From positions 62,001 to 126,000 of the forward strand of contig NZ_CP023691.1 in the NCBI RefSeq assembly GCF_008704855.1: 64,000 nt of DNA, read 5' to 3'. A program made the translations under genes and the position numbers. The DNA comes from Streptomyces platensis. Its GTDB lineage: Bacteria > Actinomycetota > Actinomycetes > Streptomycetales > Streptomycetaceae. Positions 43,265-51,013 of this stretch are shown here, piece after piece; positions within the stretch are counted from its first letter, which is position 1, and every line of letters starts with the position of its first letter. A model generated the notes under the pieces. That model saw only the letters and a list, made by a program, of their open reading frames with translations. It ran no database searches and was not told the origin of the DNA.

Positions 43265-44551
43265 TCAGGCCTTCGCTGTCGTCGTGGGCGCCGCGGTGGC
43301 CGGTGCCGGGTCGGTGGTGTCCCCCGGCAGACCGCGCAGCCGGTGCAGCCAGACGACGCCGGCCGCGGAGACGAGGCCGAAGCCCAGGCAGCACGCCCAC
43401 GGCAGCCACTGGGTGCGGGTGTGCTCGCCGGTGTCCATGGCCCAGCCGACGACGGTGTTGCCCGCCGCCGCGGCGATACCGGAGACCACGTAGAACAGTC
43501 CGAAGTAGGTGCCGGTGAGTTCGGCGCGGCCGAAGGCGGGGATCAGCTCCAGCACGAACGGCTGGGCAACCATGACGCCGAGGTAGAGCAGCAGTGCCCC
43601 GGCCAGTACAGGCAGTGCGCGCAGCGCGGCGTCGCCGAGGCCGCCGGATGGCTCACCCAGCCCTGCGACGGCCATCGGCGGGACGAAGGCGAGCCCCATC
43701 AGGCCGAGTCCGGCACTGATCCACCGTGCCCGGTTCCCGCGCTCCTTGAGGGTGCGGGTGATCCGCATCTGGAGCGAGAGGTTGGCGACGGTGCCGATGA
43801 GGAAGACCAGACCGGCCGCGCCGTCCCAGCCGGTGGCCCGCCGGGCGCCGTCGGGCAGCAGCAGATACAGCTGGTTCTGCATGGTGAACATGCCGACCAT
43901 GGCCAGTGCGAAGGCCAGGAAGACGCGGTTGCCGAGGACTTCGCGCCAGTCGCCGAGGACGCTGTTGGTGGCGGGGGCGACCTCGGAGGCGGGCAGGACG
44001 ACGGCCTGGGCGACGGTGAGCAGGGCGAAGATCGCGGCGGCGGTGAGCGCGGAGACCCGGAAGTCGACCAGCAGCAGGACGCTGCCGAGCAGCGGCCCGA
44101 TCAGGGCGCCGGTGGTCGCGAAGACATTGAAGAGGGCGAACGCCTCGGCCTTGCGGGTGCCCGCCTCCTGTGCGAGATAGGCCCGTACGGCGGGGTTGAA
44201 CAGGGCCCCGGCCAGTCCGCTGAGCACGGATGCCGCGATGAGCACGGTCAGACCGTCGCCGAGCGCGAAGAGGCCGAAGCCGACGGTCCGCAGCGCACAG
44301 CCGGCGATGATGACGCGGCGTGCGCCCAGCCGGTCGGAGGCCGAGCCGCCGATGAGGAACAGGCCCTGCTGGCTCAGGTTGCGGACGCCGAGGATGATCC
44401 CGACGACCGCGGCGGACATTCCCAGGTCCTCGCCGAGGTGCACGGCGAGATACGGAATGAGCAGGTAGAAGCCGGTGTTGACGCCGAGCTGGTTGATCAG
44501 CAGCAGGCGGATGGCGAGCGGGAAGCGGCGCATCTCGTGCCAGGTCTTCAC
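43265..44551 (-). CDS. MFS transporter, putative metallophore exporter
   Basis: This 428-residue protein has twelve hydrophobic helices and MFS motif A (GGSASDRLGARRVI). The GTG start at 44551 overlaps the epimerase stop (GTGA). It resembles drug/proton antiporters. Its place directly after the four biosynthesis genes and ahead of the uptake genes matches the order found in opine-metallophore loci, where an MFS protein (CntE) exports the product. Export of the compound made by this operon is therefore the leading hypothesis. The specificity is inferred from context. Confidence 0.9.
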   Translation of the reverse strand: MKTWHEMRRFPLAIRLLLINQLGVNTGFYLLIPYLAVHLGEDLGMSAAVVGIILGVRNLSQQGLFLIGGSASDRLGARRVIIAGCALRTVGFGLFALGDGLTVLIAASVLSGLAGALFNPAVRAYLAQEAGTRKAEAFALFNVFATTGALIGPLLGSVLLLVDFRVSALTAAAIFALLTVAQAVVLPASEVAPATNSVLGDWREVLGNRVFLAFALAMVGMFTMQNQLYLLLPDGARRATGWDGAAGLVFLIGTVANLSLQMRITRTLKERGNRARWISAGLGLMGLAFVPPMAVAGLGEPSGGLGDAALRALPVLAGALLLYLGVMVAQPFVLELIPAFGRAELTGTYFGLFYVVSGIAAAAGNTVVGWAMDTGEHTRTQWLPWACCLGFGLVSAAGVVWLHRLRGLPGDTTDPAPATAAPTTTAKA

Positions 44552-45678
44552 TGTGCCGCCTCCCCGTCGCGGGCCGGCTCCGGCGTCTGCCGGCCCGCCG
44601 TCTCCCCGCCGGCCGGCTCCTCGTCCGGTGGTGGTGCGCCGTGGACCGGCCGTACGCCGAGGCCCGGTTCCCGTCCGGCGCGTACGGTGCCGTCCGTGCC
44701 GCCGATGCCGGTCCAGGGGTCGTGGGCGAGCAGCAAGTGGCCGTCCAGGTCCGTCCACCGGGCGCGGTCGGCGAGGTGGACGGCCGGGGCGAGACCGAGG
44801 GTGCTGGCGGTGAGGCAGCCCAGCATCAGCGCGGTGCCGCTGCCGGCGAGCAGGCCGGCGATGCGCAGCGCCGCGGTGACGCCTCCGCACTTTGCGAGCT
44901 TGACGTTGATGCCGTGCACCCGCCCGGCCAGCCGCCGGGCGTCCTCGAAGCCGACCGCGTCCTCGTCGGCGATGACGGGCAGCGGTGAGCGGGCGGCGAG
45001 TGCGGCGAGCGCCTCGGGGTCGCCGGGGGCGAGCGGCTGCTCGACCGCCTCGACGCCGAGGGCGGCGTAGCGGGGCAGCAGGGTGTCGGCCAGGGCGGGG
45101 CTCCAGGCGCCGTTGGGGTCGAGCAGCAGCCGGGCGTGCGGTGCGGCGTTGCGTACCGCCAGGACGCGGTCGAGGTCGTCCTCGGGGTCCGGGGCACCGG
45201 CCTTGATCTTGAGGACGGAGAAGCCGCGGCGGGTCAGGAGGCGTGCCTGTTCCGCGGCCGCCCGGTACGAGGTGATGCCGATGGTGCGGGCGGTGGCGGC
45301 GTGCGGCGCTTCCGCGGCGCCGAGCAGCCGGTGCACGGGGACGCCGGCCCGCTTCCCGGCGAGATCGAGCAGTGCGGACTCCACGGCCGCGGTCACCGCC
45401 GGGGGCGTGCCGGGCGCGGGCAGTTCGCCCGCGCGCAGGGCGTCGAGGGCGCCTTCGGGGGTGGCGCAGCGGGCGAGTTCCCGCCCGGCCTCGTGCAGCA
45501 GCCGGCCGAGGCGGGCGGCGTCCAGGCCGTAGTACGTGCTGGTGACGGCTTCTCCGTAGCCGCGGGTGCCTTGGTGCTCGACAGCGAGCCATACGGCGTC
45601 GCGGGCCGCCATCGTGGAGCGGGAGATCCGCAGCGGCTCGGTGAGTTCGAGTCGCACGGTGCGCTGGCTGACCTTCAC
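44548..45678 (-). CDS. Enolase-superfamily dipeptide epimerase
   Basis: This 376-residue protein has the catalytic set of the L-Ala-D/L-Glu epimerase group of the enolase superfamily: Lys157/Lys159 (LKIKAG), metal ligands Asp187 (LLLDPNG), Glu213 (VEQPL) and Asp238 (IADED), and Lys260/Lys263 (NVKLAKCGG). Such enzymes invert one stereocentre of a dipeptide. An ATP-grasp ligase that could make a dipeptide is encoded in the same operon, and the genes are joined by GTGA overlaps. The C-terminal tail after about residue 340 is proline- and glycine-rich and probably disordered. The natural dipeptide is unknown. Confidence 0.92.
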   Translation of the reverse strand: MKVSQRTVRLELTEPLRISRSTMAARDAVWLAVEHQGTRGYGEAVTSTYYGLDAARLGRLLHEAGRELARCATPEGALDALRAGELPAPGTPPAVTAAVESALLDLAGKRAGVPVHRLLGAAEAPHAATARTIGITSYRAAAEQARLLTRRGFSVLKIKAGAPDPEDDLDRVLAVRNAAPHARLLLDPNGAWSPALADTLLPRYAALGVEAVEQPLAPGDPEALAALAARSPLPVIADEDAVGFEDARRLAGRVHGINVKLAKCGGVTAALRIAGLLAGSGTALMLGCLTASTLGLAPAVHLADRARWTDLDGHLLLAHDPWTGIGGTDGTVRAGREPGLGVRPVHGAPPPDEEPAGGETAGRQTPEPARDGEAAQ

Positions 45679-46829
45679 GGGGCTTCTTCCCAGGTGGTGG
45701 GGCGGGCGGGGTGGTGCGGGGTCGTGCCGGGGAGCGGGGCGGTCGGGTGGTCGCCGGTCGTGCCCGGGGGTACGAGCGGGTCGGTGACCGTCCCGCACCG
45801 GGTCCATCCGGTCGCCTCCGCGGCCGTCGGATGCGGGATCTCGACCGGGCGGGTGGCGGCGGTGGTCAGGTCCAGGCCGTGGGCGGTGGCGAAGTCGTCG
45901 TCGTAGACGCTGTTGAGGTAGCGCTGGGGACCGTCGGGGAAGACGGTGGCGACGACGGCTCCGGGGTGGACCCGCGCGGCCCATGCGGACACCAGGGCGA
46001 CCGCTCCGGTGCTCCAGCCGCCGCTGACGAAGTTGCCGGTGGCGAGCCTGCGGCAGGCGTCGGCGGACTCGGCCGGGCCGACCCAGTGCACCTCGTCGAA
46101 GGCGTCGTAGGCGACATTGCGGGGATGGATGCTGCTGCCGAGGCCGCGCATCAGCCGGGGCCGGGCGGGCTGGCCGAAGATCGTCGAGCCGGTGGCGTCC
46201 ACCCCGATCAGGCGCAGCCGCGGCCAGTGCCGGCGCAGCGGGCCGACGACGCCCGCGCTGTGGCCTCCGGTGCCGACGCTGCACACCAGGACGTCGAGAT
46301 GGTCGAGTGCGGCCGCCATTTCGGCGGCGAGGGAGGCGTAACCGGCGACATTGTCGGGGTTGTTGTACTGGTCGGGCCAGTACGCGCCGGGCAGCTCGGC
46401 GAGCAGCTGCCGCAGCCGGGCGAGCCGGGCCGCCTGCCAGCCGCCCTCGGCGGCCGGCCGGTCGACGAGTTCGAGCCGGGCCCCGTGGGTCCGCAGCAAC
46501 CGCCGCATGGCCGGCTCCAGCTCGGTGTCGCCGACCAGCACGACCGGATGGCCCAGCGCCTGGCCCGCGAAGGCCAGACCGATGCCGAGGGTGCCGGAGG
46601 TGGACTCCACGACGGGGGCGCCGGGCCGTAGTTGGCCACGCTCGCGGGCGCCGAGCAGCATGGACACCGCGGCGCGTGCCTTCATACCGCCCGCGCCGAG
46701 CCCTTCGAGCTTGGCCCAGAAGCCGGGGTGCGGGCAGGGGAGGTCGGTGGTGACCCGGGCGAGCGGTGTGCGGCCGAGCAGGCCGAGGAGCTCGCGGTTA
46801 CCGGTGGGGTGCCGGACGGCCGTGGTCAC
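45675..46829 (-). CDS. PLP-dependent cysteine-synthase-like enzyme (SbnA-like candidate)
   Basis: This 384-residue fold-type II PLP enzyme has the Schiff-base lysine at residue 50 (GAGGMKARAAVSM). The substrate loop reads ESTSGTLGIGLAF (in ordinary cysteine synthase, TSGNTG), and the PLP phosphate loop is SVGTGGHSAG. The family includes cysteine and cystathionine synthases and SbnA, which makes a diaminopropionate precursor for staphyloferrin B. The changed loop suggests a substrate other than O-acetylserine. In this operon it may supply an unusual amino acid for the ATP-grasp ligase. Start and stop are both coupled to neighbours by GTGA overlaps. Confidence 0.9.
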   Translation of the reverse strand: MTTAVRHPTGNRELLGLLGRTPLARVTTDLPCPHPGFWAKLEGLGAGGMKARAAVSMLLGARERGQLRPGAPVVESTSGTLGIGLAFAGQALGHPVVLVGDTELEPAMRRLLRTHGARLELVDRPAAEGGWQAARLARLRQLLAELPGAYWPDQYNNPDNVAGYASLAAEMAAALDHLDVLVCSVGTGGHSAGVVGPLRRHWPRLRLIGVDATGSTIFGQPARPRLMRGLGSSIHPRNVAYDAFDEVHWVGPAESADACRRLATGNFVSGGWSTGAVALVSAWAARVHPGAVVATVFPDGPQRYLNSVYDDDFATAHGLDLTTAATRPVEIPHPTAAEATGWTRCGTVTDPLVPPGTTGDHPTAPLPGTTPHHPARPTTWEEAP

Positions 46830-47674
46830 CGGGCGGCTCCGGGTGCGTCGGCGCGGTAGCGGTGGACGGTGCCAGGACCGCCGTCGAGCCAGAAGAACGG
46901 GTACGGCTCGGCGCACACCGCGCTCACCCCGGAGCCGAGGAACCGCGGCAGCACCGCACTGCCCGTCTGGGCGAACATCACCAGCGGCTTGCCGTGGCGC
47001 AGGGCGTGTTCCCGCAGTGGTTCGAAGCTGCCGTTGCCGAGCGTCATCCCGGAGGCGAGCACCGCGTCGCAGTGCGCCAACTCGGCGAGCGCGTCGGTGC
47101 GGACCGGTTCACCCCATTCCGTCGTGCCCCCCTTGAGGTCGCAGGGCACATACGACAGGCCGCGCGCACGGAGCGCTTCCAGCAGCGAGTTGACCACGCC
47201 GACGACGAGCACCCGGGCGCCCGGCGCGGCATCGACCAGTCCGGCGACGGCCCGTGCCCTGGCCCGGGACTTCCGCAGGGACGATCCGGCCGGCAGCGAC
47301 CAGGACCGGGCCCCGTTCGCCGGGGTGTGCGGGAGTACGTGCATCAGATAGGTGTCGAGGGCGGCCACCCGCACCGGGCGCAGTTCATGCGCCATCAGCC
47401 GGGCCAGATCCGCGCCGACGCAGTCCTCGATCGCGGCGTCCGGCAGCTCACCGGGCTCCACCGCGCACGAGCCGACCGCGGCGGCCAGCCGCAGACTCAG
47501 CACTTCGTTGCGGTAGCCGGCGCTGCGGCTCTCATGGCGTACGGCCTGCCGGGTGCTGAAGGCGACGGCGACCCGCTGGGTGCGCGGGTCGGGCCCGAAG
47601 TCACCGCCGAGGACACGGTCCACGAGGTCGTCGTACGAAGCGGCGGCAGGGAGATGAGTGGTGGGCGTGGTCAT
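46826..47674 (-). CDS. DUF4213/DUF364 putative heavy-metal chelation protein
   Basis: This 282-residue protein has an enolase-N-terminal-like first domain (about residues 10-130, with VAVAFSTRQAVRHESRSAGYRNEVLS and SWSLPAG after it). A Rossmann-like second domain follows, with VLVVGVVNSLLEALRARGL and the conserved SGMTLGNGSFEPL. This is the DUF4213 plus DUF364 architecture, which has been proposed from structure to bind metals, although activity is unproven. Being sandwiched between the ATP-grasp and PLP genes, it may be an enzyme in assembly or handle the metal. The ATG at 47674 overlaps the ATP-grasp stop (ATGA). Confidence 0.88.
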   Translation of the reverse strand: MTTPTTHLPAAASYDDLVDRVLGGDFGPDPRTQRVAVAFSTRQAVRHESRSAGYRNEVLSLRLAAAVGSCAVEPGELPDAAIEDCVGADLARLMAHELRPVRVAALDTYLMHVLPHTPANGARSWSLPAGSSLRKSRARARAVAGLVDAAPGARVLVVGVVNSLLEALRARGLSYVPCDLKGGTTEWGEPVRTDALAELAHCDAVLASGMTLGNGSFEPLREHALRHGKPLVMFAQTGSAVLPRFLGSGVSAVCAEPYPFFWLDGGPGTVHRYRADAPGAAR

Positions 47675-48927
47675 CGGTTCACCACCCGCGGGCGCAGCTC
47701 GGACAGCAACGCTTCGACGCACCGGCGCGCGTCCGGGCCCTCGGCGTCGCCCGCCATGACATGCCCCAGGTACTCGTTGTTGCTGCCGGCGGCCCTGACC
47801 GCCGTACCGGGCTCGGCGAGCCGGAGTTCGAGCACTCCGGGCGCCTTCCGCGCGAGGTCCGCGCCGTCGATCTCCTCCAGTACCCCCGTGGCCTCCGGAA
47901 CGAGGAAGCCGATGGCGGCACTGCGCAGCCCGGTGTCGCGTATGCGCAGGTCGGGCCGCTTCCCTATTGCGAGGTCCACCGCGGCGGCGGCGATGTCGAC
48001 GCCGGTGACATGGCGGATCAGTTCGGTGATGCGGTTGCCCGCGGGCCGGGGGTTGACCTCGATCAGACGCGGTCCGTCGGGCGTCAGTTTGATCTCCGTG
48101 TGCGCCACGACGCCGTCGAGTCCGAGTGCCGCGATGGCCTGCCGGGCCGTCTCCCCGGCCGCGGCCGTATCGGCCTCCGGGAGCGCGGCGGGGAACATAT
48201 GGCCGGTCTCGATGAAGGCCGGTGCCCCACCGACGCTCTTGTCGGTTACCCCGACCACCTGGGTGCTTCCGTCGAACGTCACGGTCTCGACGCTGACTTC
48301 GGGACCGTGGAGCAGCTCTTCGAGCAGGACCACGGGCGCCCGGCGCTGGCCGCGGGCGTTGACGGGAAAGCCCTCGACGGCGCGGTAGGCGCGGGCCAGT
48401 TCCGCCTCGTCGTCGACGCGCCGTACGAACATCCCCGCGCACAGGTCGACGGGCTTGAGCACCAGCGGATAGCCGATCTCCGCCGCGGCGGCGGCAGCCT
48501 CGGACCGGTCCGCGCAGACCGCGAAGCGCGGCCCGGGGAGCCCGGCGGCGGCGAGGGTCATCCGGGTCGCGTCCTTGCGGCAGGCGTTCTCGACCGCTTC
48601 GGGCGCCGGGCCGGGCAGCCCGAGCCGGCCGGCGATGCGCGCGACGGCCGGGAGGTAGTAGTCGCAGGAGGTGATCACACCGTCGAAGCCGAGCGCGGTG
48701 TGCAGCCGCTCGGCGTACGGCAGCAGCGTTTCGGGGTCGTTGGTGTCGGCGGTCAGCACATTGCGGGCACCGAGCAGCGGGTGAGCGGCGCCCTCGGGCG
48801 CGGAGCGCAGGTAGTGGTGCAGGTCGCGGGTGAGAAAGCTGAACTCGTGTCCGCCCTCCCGGATCGCACGTGGGAGCAGCCTGCTCATCGCTCCGACCCA
48901 GCTCTCGACCATCAGCAGATGAGCCAC
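47671..48927 (-). CDS. ATP-grasp ligase (amino-acid ligase-like)
   Basis: This 418-residue ATP-grasp enzyme begins with a preATP-grasp region (VAHLLMVESWVGAMSRLLPRA). It has the ATP lysine strand YPLVLKPVDLCAGMFV, and the metal-binding triad region HTEIKLTPDGPRLIEVNPRPAGNRI. The sequence resembles L-amino acid ligases of the BacD/carboxylase branch, which form dipeptides or amides with ATP. The GTG at 48927 follows GAAGAAGGG and is the first gene of the ten-gene operon. It probably ligates the amino acid made by the PLP enzyme. The substrate is inferred. Confidence 0.92.
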   Translation of the reverse strand: MAHLLMVESWVGAMSRLLPRAIREGGHEFSFLTRDLHHYLRSAPEGAAHPLLGARNVLTADTNDPETLLPYAERLHTALGFDGVITSCDYYLPAVARIAGRLGLPGPAPEAVENACRKDATRMTLAAAGLPGPRFAVCADRSEAAAAAAEIGYPLVLKPVDLCAGMFVRRVDDEAELARAYRAVEGFPVNARGQRRAPVVLLEELLHGPEVSVETVTFDGSTQVVGVTDKSVGGAPAFIETGHMFPAALPEADTAAAGETARQAIAALGLDGVVAHTEIKLTPDGPRLIEVNPRPAGNRITELIRHVTGVDIAAAAVDLAIGKRPDLRIRDTGLRSAAIGFLVPEATGVLEEIDGADLARKAPGVLELRLAEPGTAVRAAGSNNEYLGHVMAGDAEGPDARRCVEALLSELRPRVVNR

Positions 48928-49010
48928 GGTGTCCCTTCTTCGCAGCGTTGTTCGGGCGTTGGTGCGGCGGTACTTGGCGAAGCGGCGGCCCCCTGGTGAG
49001 GGCAGTTCGC

Positions 49011-49038
49011 TTGACCGGGCCACACTGTAAACGATAAT
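49011..49038 (+). promoter_or_regulatory. Promoter of the secreted peptidase gene, overlapped by the Zur-like box
   Basis: TTGACC (49011-49016) and GATAAT (49033-49038) are 16 bases apart, each one base from consensus. The -10 lies within the Fur/Zur-type repeat, so a bound repressor would block this promoter. The peptidase start is 57 bases further on. Confidence 0.6.
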
Positions 49039-49046
49039 CATTTTCA
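49032..49046. promoter_or_regulatory. Fur/Zur-type operator (best match to a Zur box)
   Basis: CGATAATCATTTTCA matches the actinobacterial Zur consensus TGAAAATCATTTTCA at 13 of 15 positions and sits in unusually AT-rich sequence for this GC-rich window. It is about 105 bases before the ATP-grasp start on one side and 49 bases before the peptidase start on the other. The generic Fur box shares the ATAATCATT core, so iron control is the main alternative. Streptomyces iron regulation by DmdR/IdeR uses a different box (TTAGGTTAGGCT type), which is not seen here. Confidence 0.65.
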
Positions 49047-49094
49047 TCACCAAGTCCTGCGGCACCCTCCGCCGCACTCCCGAATGCGAGACCA

Positions 49095-50582
49095 GTGATT
49101 CCTGCCGTACGCCGCACCGGCCTGCTCTGCGCCCTCACAGCCACCGCCGCCCTGCTCCCGGCCGCCCCCGCCCCCGCCGCTCCCCCACCACCGGCCCTCC
49201 ACTTCGGCGCCTGCCCGGACTCCGTACCGACGCCGCCCGCACCCGAGCGCGTCGAGTGCGGCCGGCTGCGCGTCCCCCTGGACCACCGCCACCCGCACGG
49301 CAAGCAGCTCGACATCGCCATATCCCGTGTCCACGCCTCCGGCCCGGCCGCCGAGCGGCGGGGCGTCCTGCTGGTCAACCCGGGCGGCCCCGGCGGATCG
49401 GGCCTCCCCTACGCCGTGACCAAGCGCGCCAAACTGCCGGAACAGGTGCGGCGTTCCTACGACGTGATCGGCTTCGACCCGCGCGGCACCGGCGCGAGCG
49501 CACCCGCGGACTGCGGTCCGATGGGCGGCCTCTTCGACAGCCCGGGGCAGGACCCGGTGCCGACGGGACGAACCGCCGAGCAGGCCTACCTCGACGGACT
49601 GCGACGGACCGCCGACGACTGCGCCCGGCACCTCAGGGACGCCCTGCCGCATCTGTCGACCACCGAGACCGCCCGGGACATGGACGCCCTGCGCGCGGCA
49701 CTCGGCGAGCCCCGGATCGGCTACCTCGGCGTCTCCTACGGCAGCTACCTCGGGGCCGCCTATGCCGCTCAATTCCCGCAGCGGGTGGGCCGGATGGTGC
49801 TGGACAGTGTCGTCGGCCCGGAGGAGTGGTACGACTTCGACCTTCTCCAGAGCAGGGCCATGGTGCGCCAGCGGGCGGTGTTCTTCGCCTGGGCGGCCCG
49901 GCACCAGGAACGCTTCAGGCTCGGCGCCGACGCAACGGCGGTACGGACCGCGTACCAGCGGGTGCGAGACGGTCTCGCCGAGCGCCCCGTGGACGGCTTC
50001 GGGGCGGCGGAGTTCGACCGCACCGTCTACCGGGCACTGGGCCGCACCGAACGCTGGGCGGGCCTCGCCGACGGCCTGCGCACCTACCTGCGCGACGGCA
50101 CCACCGGCCCGCTGCGCCCGGCAGAACCCTTCGACGGCCCCGCGTCACGCACGTACGAAGCCGCCAACCGCACGGTCAAGTGCGCGGACGGACCGGCGCC
50201 CTCACCTGCCCGCGTCCTCACCGACATCCGGCGGATGCGACGCCTCGACCCCCAGCCGGTGCTGACCGGAATGGAGGCCTCGGTGTGCGCGTACTGGCAC
50301 CACCGGCCCGCGCACACTACGCCGCTCGGCAGCCCCGACGCGCCACCGGTCCTGCTGATCGCTTCCGACCACGACCCCGTCACCCCCATCGAAGGCGCCC
50401 GGGCCCTACAACGGCGACTGCCCGGCTCCCGTCTGGTCTCCCTCCACGACGACTACTCCCACGGGGTGTTCGCCAGCCGGGCCAACGCCTGTGTGGACGA
50501 CACGGCCGCGGCCTACCTGACCGACGGCACCGTGCCCCGCGCCGACGTGCACTGCACGGGGCCCGGACTGCCGACACCCTGA
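49095..50582 (+). CDS. Secreted alpha/beta hydrolase, tripeptidyl aminopeptidase (S33, TAP) family
   Basis: This 495-residue protein has a Sec signal peptide (RRTGLLCALTATAALLPAAPAPAAP) and the S33 pattern. It contains VNPGGPGGSG for the oxyanion region, the nucleophile in GVSYGSYLG near residue 218, the C-terminal TAP domain with ASDHDPVTPIEGA, and His in DYSHGVF. Such enzymes release tripeptides or amino acids from peptides outside the cell. The GTG start at 49095 has only a weak ribosome site. It diverges from the metallophore operon across the Zur-like box, so it may be repressed together with it; a link to metal supply is inferred. Confidence 0.93.
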   Translation: MIPAVRRTGLLCALTATAALLPAAPAPAAPPPPALHFGACPDSVPTPPAPERVECGRLRVPLDHRHPHGKQLDIAISRVHASGPAAERRGVLLVNPGGPGGSGLPYAVTKRAKLPEQVRRSYDVIGFDPRGTGASAPADCGPMGGLFDSPGQDPVPTGRTAEQAYLDGLRRTADDCARHLRDALPHLSTTETARDMDALRAALGEPRIGYLGVSYGSYLGAAYAAQFPQRVGRMVLDSVVGPEEWYDFDLLQSRAMVRQRAVFFAWAARHQERFRLGADATAVRTAYQRVRDGLAERPVDGFGAAEFDRTVYRALGRTERWAGLADGLRTYLRDGTTGPLRPAEPFDGPASRTYEAANRTVKCADGPAPSPARVLTDIRRMRRLDPQPVLTGMEASVCAYWHHRPAHTTPLGSPDAPPVLLIASDHDPVTPIEGARALQRRLPGSRLVSLHDDYSHGVFASRANACVDDTAAAYLTDGTVPRADVHCTGPGLPTP

Positions 50583-51013
50583 ACGGAGTTGCACGCCGGG
50601 ATGCCCTCGCCCTGAGCCCTGCCATATGAGGCCGGCCGGCCCGGCCCGTACGACGGGGTCCGGGCCGGCACACCGTCCCCGTCATTTCGCCGTCGGGACG
50701 CTACCCGCGCGCCCGTCGGCGGAACAAGTTCCGCCCCTCCGCGGAGAGTTGGCCCCCGCACCCGGCCGTCATACCGCAAGGTTCCCGCGCGGCCCGAGCC
50801 CGTGGCGCTACCACTCCAAGGAACAGCAGCGGAAGCCGCTCAGAGTCAGTCACAGCAGCACAGGCTACGGCGTGTCCGACGGGTCCTATCAGGCCGCGCC
50901 AGGCAGGCCATGGGCTGCTTTCCCGGCGGTGCTGACCGGTCTCGCGGTCACCGGCGGCCTCGTCGTCCTCGCGGCGCTGAGCCCGGTCGGTCGATGCCGC
51001 GTTCCGGGTGAGG
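50583..51013. other. Intergenic region between convergent genes
   Basis: About 430 bases. It contains the hairpin at 50635-50669 and a rightward frame from a GTG at 50872 whose first part encodes one hydrophobic stretch (AVLTGLAVTGGLVVLAAL). That frame runs on antisense to the GNAT gene and has no clear ribosome site, so I do not call it a gene. Nothing else is supported. Confidence 0.5.
50635..50669. terminator. Hairpin terminator
   Basis: GCCGGCCCGG pairs with CCGGGCCGGC around a 15-base loop that itself can pair CCC with GGG. It lies 53 bases after the peptidase stop. Confidence 0.6.
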
